NCBI GenBank assembly: GCA_016709005.1
Contig: JADJEU010000002.1
Coordinates: 434,001-498,000, forward strand
Source: Crocinitomicaceae bacterium
GTDB lineage: Bacteria; Bacteroidota; Bacteroidia; Flavobacteriales_D; Crocinitomicaceae
Reading direction: 5' to 3'
DNA length: 64,000 nt
The position numbers were made by a program, and so were the translations under genes. Of this stretch, positions 39,501-47,326 are shown one piece after another. The notes under the pieces were generated by a model that was not told where the DNA came from, searched no databases, and worked only from the letters and a program-made list of their open reading frames with translations. Position 1 is the stretch's first letter, and every line of letters starts with the position of its first letter.

Positions 39501-42500
39501 ATATCACATTAATTACGGATGAGGCTGACAACTGTGCAACACCAACAGTCACGTTCATTTCTGACGTTTCAAATGGAGCTACTTGTCCTGAAATTATAAC
39601 GCGGACTTATAGAATAACTGATGCTTGCGGAAACTTTATTGATGTTGCGCAAACGATTACGGTTGATGATACCACTAACCCAACTGCATCCAATCCAGCA
39701 GCATTTAACGGTAGTGCTGTTCCTGCTGTTGATATTACTGTTGTTACCGATGAAGCAGACAACTGCTCTGTACCTGTCGTTGCATTCGTAAGCGATGTGA
39801 CTGATGGATTAAATTGTCCAGAAACTATAACACGTACCTATTCGGTGACTGATGCTTGCGGTAATCAAATTTTAGTAACGCAAACAATTACGATAGGTGA
39901 TCCATTCCCGCCGACAGCTTCTAACCCAGCTCCAATAGCGGTGCAATGCACATCTCTAATACCAGCAGCTAATCCTGCTGTAGTTACTGATGAAGCAGAC
40001 AACAATGGTCTGCCAGTAGTTGCATTTGTCTCAGATGCTTCAAATGGTGCAACGTGCCCTGAAATTATTACTCGCACTTATTCGGTAACTGATGACTGCG
40101 GCAATCAAATTCTAGTGACACAAACTATTACAGTAGATGATACAACAAATCCGACGGCATCAAATCCAGCTCCAGTTGCGGTGCAATGTATTGCTGATGT
40201 CCCTGCTTCTGACCCTAACGTTATTAATGATGAAGCAGACAATTGCTCGGTTCCGGTTGTAGCATTTGTATCTGATGTATCGAATGGTGGAACTTGCCCT
40301 GAAATAATTACACGCACCTATTCGGTCACCGATGCATGTGGTAATCAAATTCTAGTGACACAAACCATTACAGTAGACGATACAACAAATCCTACTGCAT
40401 CAAATCCAGCTCCAGTGACGGTACAATGTATTGCTGATGTGCCAGCATCAGACCCCGCAGTTGTTACAGATGAAGCAGACAACTGCTCAGTCCCGGCTGT
40501 CGCATTTGTATCCGATGTTTCAAATGGAGCTACTTGCCCGGAGATCATCACACGAACTTATTCAGTAACTGATGCTTGTGGTAATCAAATCGTAGTCACT
40601 CAAACTATAACAGTTGATGATACAACGAATCCTACCGCATCTAATCCTGCTGCGCTGACAGTTCCTGGCGGACCAGTTCCTGCAGCTGATCCAGCCGTGG
40701 TGATTGATGAAGCAGACAATTGTTCTGTTCCAGTTGTTGCCTTCGTTTCAGACGTCACTGATGGAAACCTTTGCCCTGAAACTATTACACGCACTTATTC
40801 TGTAACCGATGCCTGCGGTAATCAAATTTTGGTAACTCAAACTATTTTGATAACAGATCCAATTATGCCTACAGCATCCAATCCTGCTGCGGTAAACGTT
40901 GAATGTATAGGTGATGTGCCAGCTTCCGATATCACAGTGGTGACCGATGAAGCAGATAATAATGGTGTGCCGGTGATTGCCTTTGTTTCTGACGTTTCTG
41001 ATGGTCTTTCTTGCCCTGAAACAATCACAAGAACATATTCAGTAACCGACGCATGCGCGAATCAAATTTTGGTTACACAATTAATTATCGTAGATGATGT
41101 AACCAACCCTACTGCATCAAATCCAGCTCCGATAACAGTGCAATGCATCGATGACGTGCCAGCTTCTGACATTACTCTTGTGACAGATGAAGCAGACAAC
41201 TGCATAGCTGCCCCTCTTGTTGCATTTGTATCAGATGCATCGAACGGTGCAACTTGCCCTGAGATTATTACACGTACCTATTCTGTAACTGATGCCTGTG
41301 GGAATCAGATTTTGGTTACCCAAACAATTACAGTTGATGATACAACAGATCCAACCGCATCCAATCCAGCTCTTGTCATAGTAGAATGTATTGCTGATGT
41401 TCCAGCTTCAGATCCAACAGTTGTGACCGATGAGGCAGACAACTGCTCAGTACCGACCGTGCTTTTTGTTTCGGATGTTTCTGACGGAAATACTTGCCCG
41501 GAAATTATCACACGCACCTACTCAGTTACTGATGCTTGTGGCAACCAAATTTTAGTCACACAAACAATTTTTGTTGATGATACAACAGATCCAACTGCCT
41601 CAAACCCTGCAACAGTGATTGTTCCAGGCGGACCGGTGCCAGCTGTTGACCCAACCGTTGTGATTGACGAAGCTGACAACTGCTCTGTGCCGTTAGTCGC
41701 TTTTGTCAGCGACGTGACCGATGGAAATCTTTGCCCAGAAACAATCACTAGAACTTATTCGGTAACGGATGATTGTGGTAACCAAATTCAGGTGACGCAG
41801 ACTATTCAGATTACAGATCCAATTATGCCAACTGCATCAAATCCTGTATCTATAAACGTCGAATGTATTGGTGATGTGCCAGCTTCTGATATAACCGTTG
41901 TTACCGACGAAGCTGATAACAATGGAGTACCGGTTGTTGCGTTTGTGTCGGATGTTTCTGATGGATTAACTTGTCCTGAAACTATTACAAGAACCTATTC
42001 TGTTACGGATGCCTGCAGCAATCAGATTTTAGTAACACAACAAATCATTGTGAATGATATCACCAATCCTACTGCGTCAAATCCAATTGCAATAAACGTA
42101 CAATGCATTGGCGATGTACCAGCATCAGATATTACAGTTGTAACAGATGAAGCAGATAATTGCACAGCAGCTCCTATTGTTGCTTTTGTTTCGGATGCAT
42201 CAGACGGTTTAACTTGTCCTGAAACAATTACACGTACTTATTCTATCACGGATGATTGTGGCAATCAAACTTTGGTAACTCAAACGATCGTTGTTGATGA
42301 TACCACAAATCCTACTGCATCAAATCCTACCTCTGTAACTGTTGAGTGCATTGGTGATGTACCAGCTTCTGATATTACAGTTGTGACAGATGAGGCTGAC
42401 AACTGCTCTGTGCCAACTGTACTTTTTGTTTCTGATGTATCAGATGGAAATACATGCCCTGAGACAATCACAAGAACGTATTCGGTAACGGATGCATGCG

Positions 42501-44767
42501 GAAATCAAATTTTAGTGACGCAATCAATTATCGTAAATGACACAACAAATCCAACAGCATCAAATCCTGCTGGTGTAACAGTTGATATTATTGCTAACGT
42601 TCCTGCTGCTGATCCATTGGTTGTAATTGATGAAGCAGACAACTGTTCAGTACCAACAGTTCTTTTTGTATCAGATGTATCAGATGGAAATACGTGTCCT
42701 GAAACAATCACAAGAACTTATTCAGTAACCGATGCGTGTGGTAATCAAATTACAGTGACACAAACGATCATTGTATCTGATATTATTATGCCTACTGCAT
42801 CAAATCCGATAACTGTAAATGTTGAGTGCATCGGTGATGTACCTGCGGCAGATATAACCGTTGTGAGTGATGAGGCAGACAATGGCGGAGTGCCCGTTGT
42901 TGCATTTGTATCTGATGTTTCAGACGGACTTTCTTGCCCGGAAACGATCACACGGACTTATTCAGTAACCGATGATTGTGCAAATCAAATTCTGGTAACG
43001 CAGCAAGTCATTGTCAATGACATTACGAATCCGACTGCAACTAATCCAGTTGCTGTGAACGTACAGTGTATTGGTGATGTGCCGGCTTCTGATATCAGCG
43101 TTGTAACAGATGAAGCAGACAACTGCACAGTTGCACCAGTTGTTGCATTTGTTTCAGACGTTTCAAACGGAGCCACGTGCCCTGAAATAATCACACGTAC
43201 TTATTCAGTGACGGATGATTGCGGCAATCAAATTCTGGTTACGCAAACAATTACTGTAGATGACACTACAAATCCTACTGCATCTAATCCAGCATCAATA
43301 ACTGTTGAATGTATTGGTGATGTGCCAGCGGCAAATACTTCAGTGGTCACGGATGAAGCAGACAACTGCTCAGTACCAGTTGTTGCATTTGTTTCAGATG
43401 TTTCAAATGGTGGATCTTGTCCGGAAATAATTACAAGAACTTATTCTGTAACGGATGCGTGTGGCAATCAAATTTTAGTAACTCAGACAATCACCGTGAG
43501 CGACATCACAAATCCAACAGCTTCAAACCCTGCTCCTATAAATGTTTCTTGCGCATTGGATGTCCCAATGCCAAACATTAATGTTGTGACCGATGAAGCT
43601 GACAACTGTGCAGCTGCGCCACTTGTTGCACACGTGTCCGACGTTTCAGATGGAAATATCTGTAACAACGAAACGATCACACGCACTTACAGCATTACGG
43701 ACAACTGTGGAAACAGCATTACAGTTTCACAACAAATTATTATCGGTGTAGTTACTCCTTCAGTTTCTGCAGGTACAGATCAAGCGGTTTGTGACGGCGT
43801 TCAGGTAACACTTACTGCTTCAAATCCAAATGCAGCGGTCATCACCTGGGATAATGGTGTGACCAATGGTTCTGCTTTTAACGCACCAGTTGGCACTACA
43901 ACCTATACTGTAACCGCTACTCAGTGTGGTGGAGAATGTTTCGCTACTGATCAGGTAGACGTAACAGTTTACCCATTGCCTGTTGTCAGCTTTGAAGGGG
44001 ATAGCTTGATTGGCTGTTCACCGATGCCGGTCAACTTTACAAACTTAACTTCACCCGCCGGAGCGAATTGTGCTTGGAATTTTGGAGACGGAAATTCAAC
44101 ACTAGGTTGTGATTCTGTATTCAATATCTTTGACACTCCAGGGGCTTACGACGTTACACTTACAGTGACCTCGAACGAAGGTTGTACTTCATCAGCAACT
44201 TACGCTGATTATATCACGGTTATTGTTCCACCAACGGCTGAATTTATTTACTCACCGGGTTATGTAGCAGTATCGAATACTGAAGTTCAATTTGAAAATC
44301 TTTCAGAAAATGCTGATGACTACCTCTGGGATTTTGGTGATGGAACCGGTTCACTTCAAACCAGTCCGGCACATGCCTTCCCAGTTCTAGGAAACATGAC
44401 GTATACGGTATCACTGATTGCAACTAATTTTGCTGGTTGTGCGGATACTGCAACTGCTCTGGTAACAATTTCAGACGAACTGATTTTCTATGTTCCGAAC
44501 ATCTTTACACCAGATGGTAACTCGATCAACAATACCTTCTTCCCGGTATTTACTGCAGGATATGATGTCTACGATTACCATCTAACAATTTTCAACCGTT
44601 GGGGTGAGGTAGTTTTCGAATCATACAACGCTGCAGTTGGATGGGATGGTTCATTTGCTGACCAAGGTTTAGTTGAAGATGGCGTTTATATTTGGCAAAT
44701 CGAATTTGGCGAAACCATGTCAGATAAACGTCATAAAGAACGTGGACACGTTACTGTTCTCAAATAA
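33509..44767 (+). CDS. Giant repetitive surface adhesin-like protein with T9SS C-terminal domain
   Basis: A 3752-residue exported protein (signal peptide ending FLFAQ). Order: two CUB-like domains at about 22-135 and 147-262 (LNGENFTLTIC, DFMTIYNG); a PKD domain at about 308-350 (YTWNFGDGTTATG); a P/Homo-B-like domain at about 417-560 (HSYIGDLELEIICPNG, NGNWTIQVTDNLG); about 14 Ig/PKD-like domains of about 90 residues at 630-1886; and about 19 HYR-like units of about 80 residues at 1887-3411. Two PKD domains and a type-B T9SS sorting domain follow (VPNIFTPDGNSINN at about 3661, FNRWGEVVFES, DGVYIWQIEFGE). The HYR-like array is very acidic and I see no lysine in units 2-19. Architecture resembles SprB-type adhesins carried on the cell surface for gliding or attachment. 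Ligand unknown. Confidence 0.92.
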   Translation: MRYIYKAILSLVLMSSGFLFAQTYNMTNGTINTCSGNFYDSGGAAGSYLNGENFTLTICSTIAGQSPQLNFSAFSTEGCCDFMTIYNGPNTASPIIGTYAGITSPGIVTGTGSCITIVFTSDGSITSTGWAAAISCVTPPPPSTNYNMSNGSISACTGTFYDPGGTGNYGNSQNFTYTICPSTPGSMVQVNFTTFALENSLDFLTIYNGNTTGAPSLGTYTGTAGPGLVQATPGNPTGCLTFVFTTDGSVTLAGWVGAIACIAPCQTITANITSTVPAPITGVVKICAGQSVTFNGNGTFSNSGVGATYTWNFGDGTTATGTSVSHVYATPGSYSVGLTITDPSGCTNNNSAGQIVQVSTNPTITTAAAPSPICLGQSSNLSATVTMIPYVPNCTPPVSGTTFLPDGSGVSYQTAISVNCFNSGQTVSSAADISGICLTMEHSYIGDLELEIICPNGQSMILKPYPGGSNTYLGAPLDDPAVGPGVGALYCFTPGAATLLVNGPTILSGTPASPSITPGNYMPSDPWSDLIGCPLNGNWTIQVTDNLGADNGYIFNWDVNFTVPPAAGGFTPTIASQGWLPTAGLTSTGATTSTVTPTAAGSTCYTYSVTDNFGCTNTAVQCVTVTNAPIMTSPATATICSGGTVNIPLTSTMAGSTYTWVAASNTSVTGESTTLQTSSTINNTLVNTTTGVETVTYTVTPTNGCVGIAQTVTVTINPPPLITAEPDLTFCAGAVVPLNAFVSTPAGATFTWTNSNVAIGLAASGTGSVPVFNATNSTGAAIASTITVIPTLAGCVGVAEVYTITVNPAPVMTSPSAVTICSGTAVNIPLTSNIGATYTWIAASNGSVTGESFTTLQTTSSIINTLTNTTTANQNVVYTVTPTSTPGGCVGAPQTVTVTVSPKPTMVSANSATICSGGTVNIPLLTNIAGSTFSWIAADNTNVTGESTSIQTANTLNNTPTNNTSTSQIVVYTVTPTFGLCAGNPQTVNVTVNPLPVITAEPDLTFCAGAAVPANPFVSTPAGATFAWTNSNTAIGLGANGTVSVPVFTATNATAAAITSTITITPTIGTCVGPVEIYTITVNPLPVITAEPDLTFCAGAAVPLNSFVTVPAGATFAWTNSNTAIGLAASGTADVPAFTATNATAAAITSTITITPTLGTCAGPVEIYTITVNPLPVITAEPDLIFCAGAAVPLNSFVSTPPGATFAWTNSNTTIGLAANGTVSVPAFAATNATAAAITSTITVTPTLGTCVGPVDVYTITVNPTPTVTDPADQTICAGGPTNAVNFTGTAGTTFNWVNSNTTIGLAASGTGNIAAFTAVNGTGAPVTATITVTPVLGACTGASQTFTITVNPNPIIAVSGVSPTACAGTNGTITITGLANSTAYNVSYTDDGVPVGPIALTSNGAGAITITGLNAGSYTNFIVALGACTSTSATIVVLVDPAAPTVTDPADQTLCASTNTTAVNFTGTAGATFNWTNNTPSIGLAASGTGNIASFPATNAGATPVTATITVTPSLAGCVGTPQTFTITVNPIATANANVDQAICAGGTITLAGAIGGSATSSTWSAPTGAFSSATSLTSTYTPSIASGTVTLTLTTNDPAGPCNAATDVMIVTVNPVPVIAVSGVSPTSCGGTNGTITITGLSNSTVYNVSYTDDGTPVGPISLTSNGAGAITITGLNAGSYTNFVAALGACSSASATVVVLVDPAAPTVTDPADQTLCANTNTTAVNFTGTAGATFNWTNTTPSIGLAASGTGNIAAFAATNAGATPVTATITVTPSLAGCVGTPQTFTITVNPIPTVTDPTDQSLCANATTNAVNFAGSTGATFNWTNTNTTIGLAASGTGNIAAFTALNPTPGTTANATITVTPVLNGCNGTPQTFTISVINTLPTLTCPGNLTAVCSITEQPAYASFAAFTGAGGTASSIGGTIQSATFTLVSEVSNGGTCPEIVTRTYSIQDNCGSTATCTQTITIDDNINPTGTAPAAITVQCVAAIPAADITLITDEADNCATPTVTFISDVSNGATCPEIITRTYRITDACGNFIDVAQTITVDDTTNPTASNPAAFNGSAVPAVDITVVTDEADNCSVPVVAFVSDVTDGLNCPETITRTYSVTDACGNQILVTQTITIGDPFPPTASNPAPIAVQCTSLIPAANPAVVTDEADNNGLPVVAFVSDASNGATCPEIITRTYSVTDDCGNQILVTQTITVDDTTNPTASNPAPVAVQCIADVPASDPNVINDEADNCSVPVVAFVSDVSNGGTCPEIITRTYSVTDACGNQILVTQTITVDDTTNPTASNPAPVTVQCIADVPASDPAVVTDEADNCSVPAVAFVSDVSNGATCPEIITRTYSVTDACGNQIVVTQTITVDDTTNPTASNPAALTVPGGPVPAADPAVVIDEADNCSVPVVAFVSDVTDGNLCPETITRTYSVTDACGNQILVTQTILITDPIMPTASNPAAVNVECIGDVPASDITVVTDEADNNGVPVIAFVSDVSDGLSCPETITRTYSVTDACANQILVTQLIIVDDVTNPTASNPAPITVQCIDDVPASDITLVTDEADNCIAAPLVAFVSDASNGATCPEIITRTYSVTDACGNQILVTQTITVDDTTDPTASNPALVIVECIADVPASDPTVVTDEADNCSVPTVLFVSDVSDGNTCPEIITRTYSVTDACGNQILVTQTIFVDDTTDPTASNPATVIVPGGPVPAVDPTVVIDEADNCSVPLVAFVSDVTDGNLCPETITRTYSVTDDCGNQIQVTQTIQITDPIMPTASNPVSINVECIGDVPASDITVVTDEADNNGVPVVAFVSDVSDGLTCPETITRTYSVTDACSNQILVTQQIIVNDITNPTASNPIAINVQCIGDVPASDITVVTDEADNCTAAPIVAFVSDASDGLTCPETITRTYSITDDCGNQTLVTQTIVVDDTTNPTASNPTSVTVECIGDVPASDITVVTDEADNCSVPTVLFVSDVSDGNTCPETITRTYSVTDACGNQILVTQSIIVNDTTNPTASNPAGVTVDIIANVPAADPLVVIDEADNCSVPTVLFVSDVSDGNTCPETITRTYSVTDACGNQITVTQTIIVSDIIMPTASNPITVNVECIGDVPAADITVVSDEADNGGVPVVAFVSDVSDGLSCPETITRTYSVTDDCANQILVTQQVIVNDITNPTATNPVAVNVQCIGDVPASDISVVTDEADNCTVAPVVAFVSDVSNGATCPEIITRTYSVTDDCGNQILVTQTITVDDTTNPTASNPASITVECIGDVPAANTSVVTDEADNCSVPVVAFVSDVSNGGSCPEIITRTYSVTDACGNQILVTQTITVSDITNPTASNPAPINVSCALDVPMPNINVVTDEADNCAAAPLVAHVSDVSDGNICNNETITRTYSITDNCGNSITVSQQIIIGVVTPSVSAGTDQAVCDGVQVTLTASNPNAAVITWDNGVTNGSAFNAPVGTTTYTVTATQCGGECFATDQVDVTVYPLPVVSFEGDSLIGCSPMPVNFTNLTSPAGANCAWNFGDGNSTLGCDSVFNIFDTPGAYDVTLTVTSNEGCTSSATYADYITVIVPPTAEFIYSPGYVAVSNTEVQFENLSENADDYLWDFGDGTGSLQTSPAHAFPVLGNMTYTVSLIATNFAGCADTATALVTISDELIFYVPNIFTPDGNSINNTFFPVFTAGYDVYDYHLTIFNRWGEVVFESYNAAVGWDGSFADQGLVEDGVYIWQIEFGETMSDKRHKERGHVTVLK
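35395..39166 (+). repeat. Tandem Ig/PKD-like domain array inside the giant gene
   Basis: About 14 units of roughly 255-280 bp, each starting with a P-x-P-x-(I/V)-x-x-x-(P/A) turn and a CAG-type cysteine motif (ICSGG, FCAGAAVP, ICAGG) and ending TITVNP. The units at about 36487, 36757 and 37027 are near copies with a 270-bp spacing. A two-domain block at 37567-38100 (VIAVSG-type then VTDPADQTLCA-type) is duplicated at 38356-38892, 789 bp further on, with one different domain between. Confidence 0.85.
39671..43504 (+). repeat. Higher-order repeat: four copies of a four-unit HYR-like block
   Basis: Sixteen units of about 240 bp form four blocks: 39671-40621 (951 bp), 40622-41581 (960), 41582-42541 (960) and 42542-43504 (963). 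In each block the first unit lacks the first cysteine (VPGGPVPA in two blocks). The second has DEADNNG or DEADNGG where the others have DEADNC. The third has one extra residue (NCxxAP) except in block one. The fourth is the standard form. One further unit precedes (39433-39670) and one follows (43505-43740); a diverged unit lies at 39167-39432. Confidence 0.9.
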
Positions 44768-44789
44768 TAATTGACATTCTATTTTTTAT

Positions 44790-44824
44790 AAAGCGATCAG
44801 TGGATGCTGATCGCTTTTTTTTTG
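44790..44824 (+). terminator. Rho-independent terminator of the giant gene
   Basis: A perfect 10-bp stem AAGCGATCAG / CTGATCGCTT with loop TGGATG, followed by nine T. It lies 22 bases beyond the stop. Confidence 0.92.
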
Positions 44825-44915
44825 ACCTCCTGCGTTCATAATATCGCTTGCCACAAAATGATAAAGATCATTCAGCAGAATTAGCTACATCAATTCTTAA
44901 GAAGTCTGTCAGGCG

Positions 44916-44923
44916 TAATTTTG
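44916..44923 (+). promoter_or_regulatory. Possible -7 element upstream of the zinc-ribbon gene
   Basis: TAATTTTG matches TAnnTTTG and lies about 50 bases before the ATG at 44972. No clear TTG -33 element is at the right distance, so the call is weak. Confidence 0.3.
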
Positions 44924-44971
44924 CTGAAACGTACAGTCTCTCTTTTTTTGAGATTGCAAACAAATTATCCT

Positions 44972-45274
44972 ATGAAATGTCCAGCTTGTAATACACTCGA
45001 ACTCGTCAAAACTGAGAGACAAGGCTTTGATATCGACTATTGTCCATCTTGTCGTGGCATTTGGTTTGAACGTGGTGAGTTGGATAAAATTTTATCCAAA
45101 TTAAATCAAATGGACCTATCAACTGAGGGGTCAACTAAGTCAGAGCAAAAGCAGGCCGAACTTCATTCGAAAGAGCATTCTGCCATCATGGATAGTATTC
45201 AACAGAGTAAAGAACTGCATAACCTTCACAAACATGGAGGTAAACATCATTGGATTCATCGGTTATTTGATTAA
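44972..45274 (+). CDS. TFIIB-type zinc-ribbon domain protein
   Basis: A 100-residue protein. ATG 44972 is preferred because the zinc ribbon begins immediately: MKCPACNTLELVKTE, then YCPSCRGIWFERGELDKIL. The two CxxC pairs match the bacterial zf-TFIIB family. The tail is charged and histidine-rich (LHKHGGKHHWIHRLF), which may bind metal. Small proteins of this type are common and largely uncharacterised. An in-frame upstream start at 44921 would add 17 residues without family support. Confidence 0.88.
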   Translation: MKCPACNTLELVKTERQGFDIDYCPSCRGIWFERGELDKILSKLNQMDLSTEGSTKSEQKQAELHSKEHSAIMDSIQQSKELHNLHKHGGKHHWIHRLFD

Positions 45275-45444
45275 TCAAGCAACACACGACATTCTGAAAC
45301 CAATTTTCTATCCTACTCTTCTTCTACTTTTCCACAGAATCAACCAAAGACTAACTTAACTCGCTGATTCCGGCCGTAATCTATTTGGTGTTCACATATC
45401 AATCTATGTGAATGTATATTCGTTATAAATCCAAAGGTTCTGTT

Positions 45445-46992
45445 ATGTCTAATAAAGCTTCCAATAGTTTATTTGAACTCATCAAGAGTTTAAATAAATC
45501 TGAAAAGAGATACTTCAAGGTCTATTCATCACGTCACACAATTGGTGAAGAGAATGGTTATATCAAACTATTTGATTACATCGATAAAATGGAAATGTAC
45601 GATGAAGATCTTCTTTTCAAAGATTTCAAAGGACAAGCACTCCTCAATAAGTTTTCAATTACAAAGGCTAGACTTTATAATAATGTACTAAAAAGTCTGG
45701 ATTCATTTTACTCAAACTCTTCTATTGATGCGCAGCTTTTCAGACAAATTCACAGCGCTGATATTCTCTTTAACAAAGGCCTATATGGTCAGGCTGAAAA
45801 GTTATTAAGTAGTGTAGAAAAACAAGCTGAAAAATACGAACGCTTTTTTCTATTAATGGAAATCAGGCAGCGTCAAAAAATGCTTCTTGAAAACAATCTC
45901 TATACAGCAACTGACGCTGCCAAACTTGAATCATTTTTTGCAGAAGAAAAAACTATTCTGAAAGAGATCGATCGTTGCAATTCACTTTGGCATATCAAAA
46001 GCTTATTGTTTCATGAGATTAACCAAAAAGGAAAAATACGTGATGAACAAACCATTCTGCAGGTAAAACAAATTGCTGACAAATTAGATGAAATTGATTT
46101 AGTCAATGCCTCTGTGAACGCGCAGTACTTGTATCACCACGCAAAAGGGGCATATTATTTTGCTGTGAATGATCTGGAATGCTCATTTCATCATTTAAAA
46201 GCGAATTATGCTTTGATCAATGCCAATGAGATGTTAAAAGAAGATAAGCCAAATTATTTTTTCTCTCTTCTTACGAATCTCATTTATGTTTCAACCAAAT
46301 TAAAGTTTTACGCAGAAGCGCGCACCTATCTGGATGTACTCAAATCACTTTACACAAAAGGTGAACAAGCAAAGACACTTGATCTTGAAGTAAAATATTT
46401 TTCATCTCTTTTCAGTCTTGAACTTTTCCTTTTAGGTGAACAGGGTGATTTCAAAAATGCAATTGATTTAGTTCCACAAATTGAACAAGGATATCTTCAA
46501 TATGGCACACAAATAAATAGTATTCGTAAAGCATATATTGATTTTAAAGTAGCTGTTGCTTATCTTTCAAATGGAGATTATTCCAAATCATTAAATTGGA
46601 TCAACCGGATTCTCAACGAATCTAAAATTGATCAGAAACAAGATATTTATTGCTTCTCTCTTCTACTGAGTTTGATTCTTCACTACGAGCTAAAAAACAC
46701 GGACTATCTGCCGTACGCCATTCATTCTGTAAAGCGCTATTTCAAAAGCCGCAACCAGATTTACAAATTTGAATCACTCTTTTTGAAACTCATTAATCAG
46801 CTCACGAAATCAGATAATATCTTTGATCTGGAAGATAAACTTGTGCCATTCGAAAAAGAGTTAGAAGCACTTGCAAAAGATCCAAAAGAAAAAGTGGTTT
46901 TTGAATATTTCGATTTCCGCGCCTGGGTAAAAAGCAAAGTTCAACGCAAAGCTTTTGCTGAAGTTTTTGTTGGGGAGTCTGAGAATAAATAA
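45445..46992 (+). CDS. Bacteroidota-conserved helical (TPR-like) protein of unknown function
   Basis: A 515-residue soluble, almost wholly helical protein. ATG 45445 (MSNKASNSLFELIKSLNKSE) is used; an in-frame ATG at 45412 would add 11 residues. The N-terminal pattern LIKSLNKSEKRYFKVYSSRH, then YIKLFDYIDKMEMYDEDLL, belongs to a family I have seen in many Bacteroidota, annotated only as hypothetical. Later segments look like degenerate TPR helices (YHHAKGAYYFAVNDLECSFHH). No signal peptide or membrane segment. Function unknown. Confidence 0.78.
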   Translation: MSNKASNSLFELIKSLNKSEKRYFKVYSSRHTIGEENGYIKLFDYIDKMEMYDEDLLFKDFKGQALLNKFSITKARLYNNVLKSLDSFYSNSSIDAQLFRQIHSADILFNKGLYGQAEKLLSSVEKQAEKYERFFLLMEIRQRQKMLLENNLYTATDAAKLESFFAEEKTILKEIDRCNSLWHIKSLLFHEINQKGKIRDEQTILQVKQIADKLDEIDLVNASVNAQYLYHHAKGAYYFAVNDLECSFHHLKANYALINANEMLKEDKPNYFFSLLTNLIYVSTKLKFYAEARTYLDVLKSLYTKGEQAKTLDLEVKYFSSLFSLELFLLGEQGDFKNAIDLVPQIEQGYLQYGTQINSIRKAYIDFKVAVAYLSNGDYSKSLNWINRILNESKIDQKQDIYCFSLLLSLILHYELKNTDYLPYAIHSVKRYFKSRNQIYKFESLFLKLINQLTKSDNIFDLEDKLVPFEKELEALAKDPKEKVVFEYFDFRAWVKSKVQRKAFAEVFVGESENK

Positions 46993-47326
46993 CCATGTAT
47001 TCTATTGTTATCCGATTGGTTTAATCTTATTTTTGGGAAAAATGACTGTTTCGACTTTTAGTTGATTTTGACGAACAGAGTCTCAAATTGATTTTTGTTT
47101 ATGTGATTAGTGAAATTTGGGTAAGCGGGTCTTCCCTTTTTTATCTAGGTAGCTGAAATAGTTGCGTTCTTTTACGAGTCTTCTCATCAAAGGTAAACGT
47201 AATCGAAAACTGAGTAAAAGGGGGATCTTACACATCCTCCTTTTTCATTTTCAAATGTAACACATCTCGAATATCCTTTAACATTTTGTGCTAACTTTTG
47301 TGCTAACATTTTATTCACCGCTATTC
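46993..47326. other. Intergenic region between converging genes
   Basis: About 330 bases without a gene. It contains a candidate hairpin at 47216-47245 and, at about 47283-47312, a short tandem duplication of TTTTGTGCTAAC next to the 3' end of dinB. Nothing else recognisable. Confidence 0.5.
47216..47245 (-). terminator. Possible terminator downstream of dinB
   Basis: AAAAGGGGGAT pairs with ATCCTCCTTTT around a seven-base loop with one bulge. On the minus strand a C/T tail follows. It lies about 80 bases beyond the dinB stop, so the assignment is moderate. Confidence 0.4.

Noticed and set aside
39671..43504. Possible CRISPR array
   Set aside because: The period is about 240 bp, in one open frame, with no short direct repeats and unique spacers of CRISPR size and no cas genes nearby.
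40105..43686. A series of minus-strand open frames of 60-76 codons at repeat spacing
   Set aside because: They recur once per unit in the same position and are the antisense shadow of the HYR-like coding repeats; no start context or function is supported.
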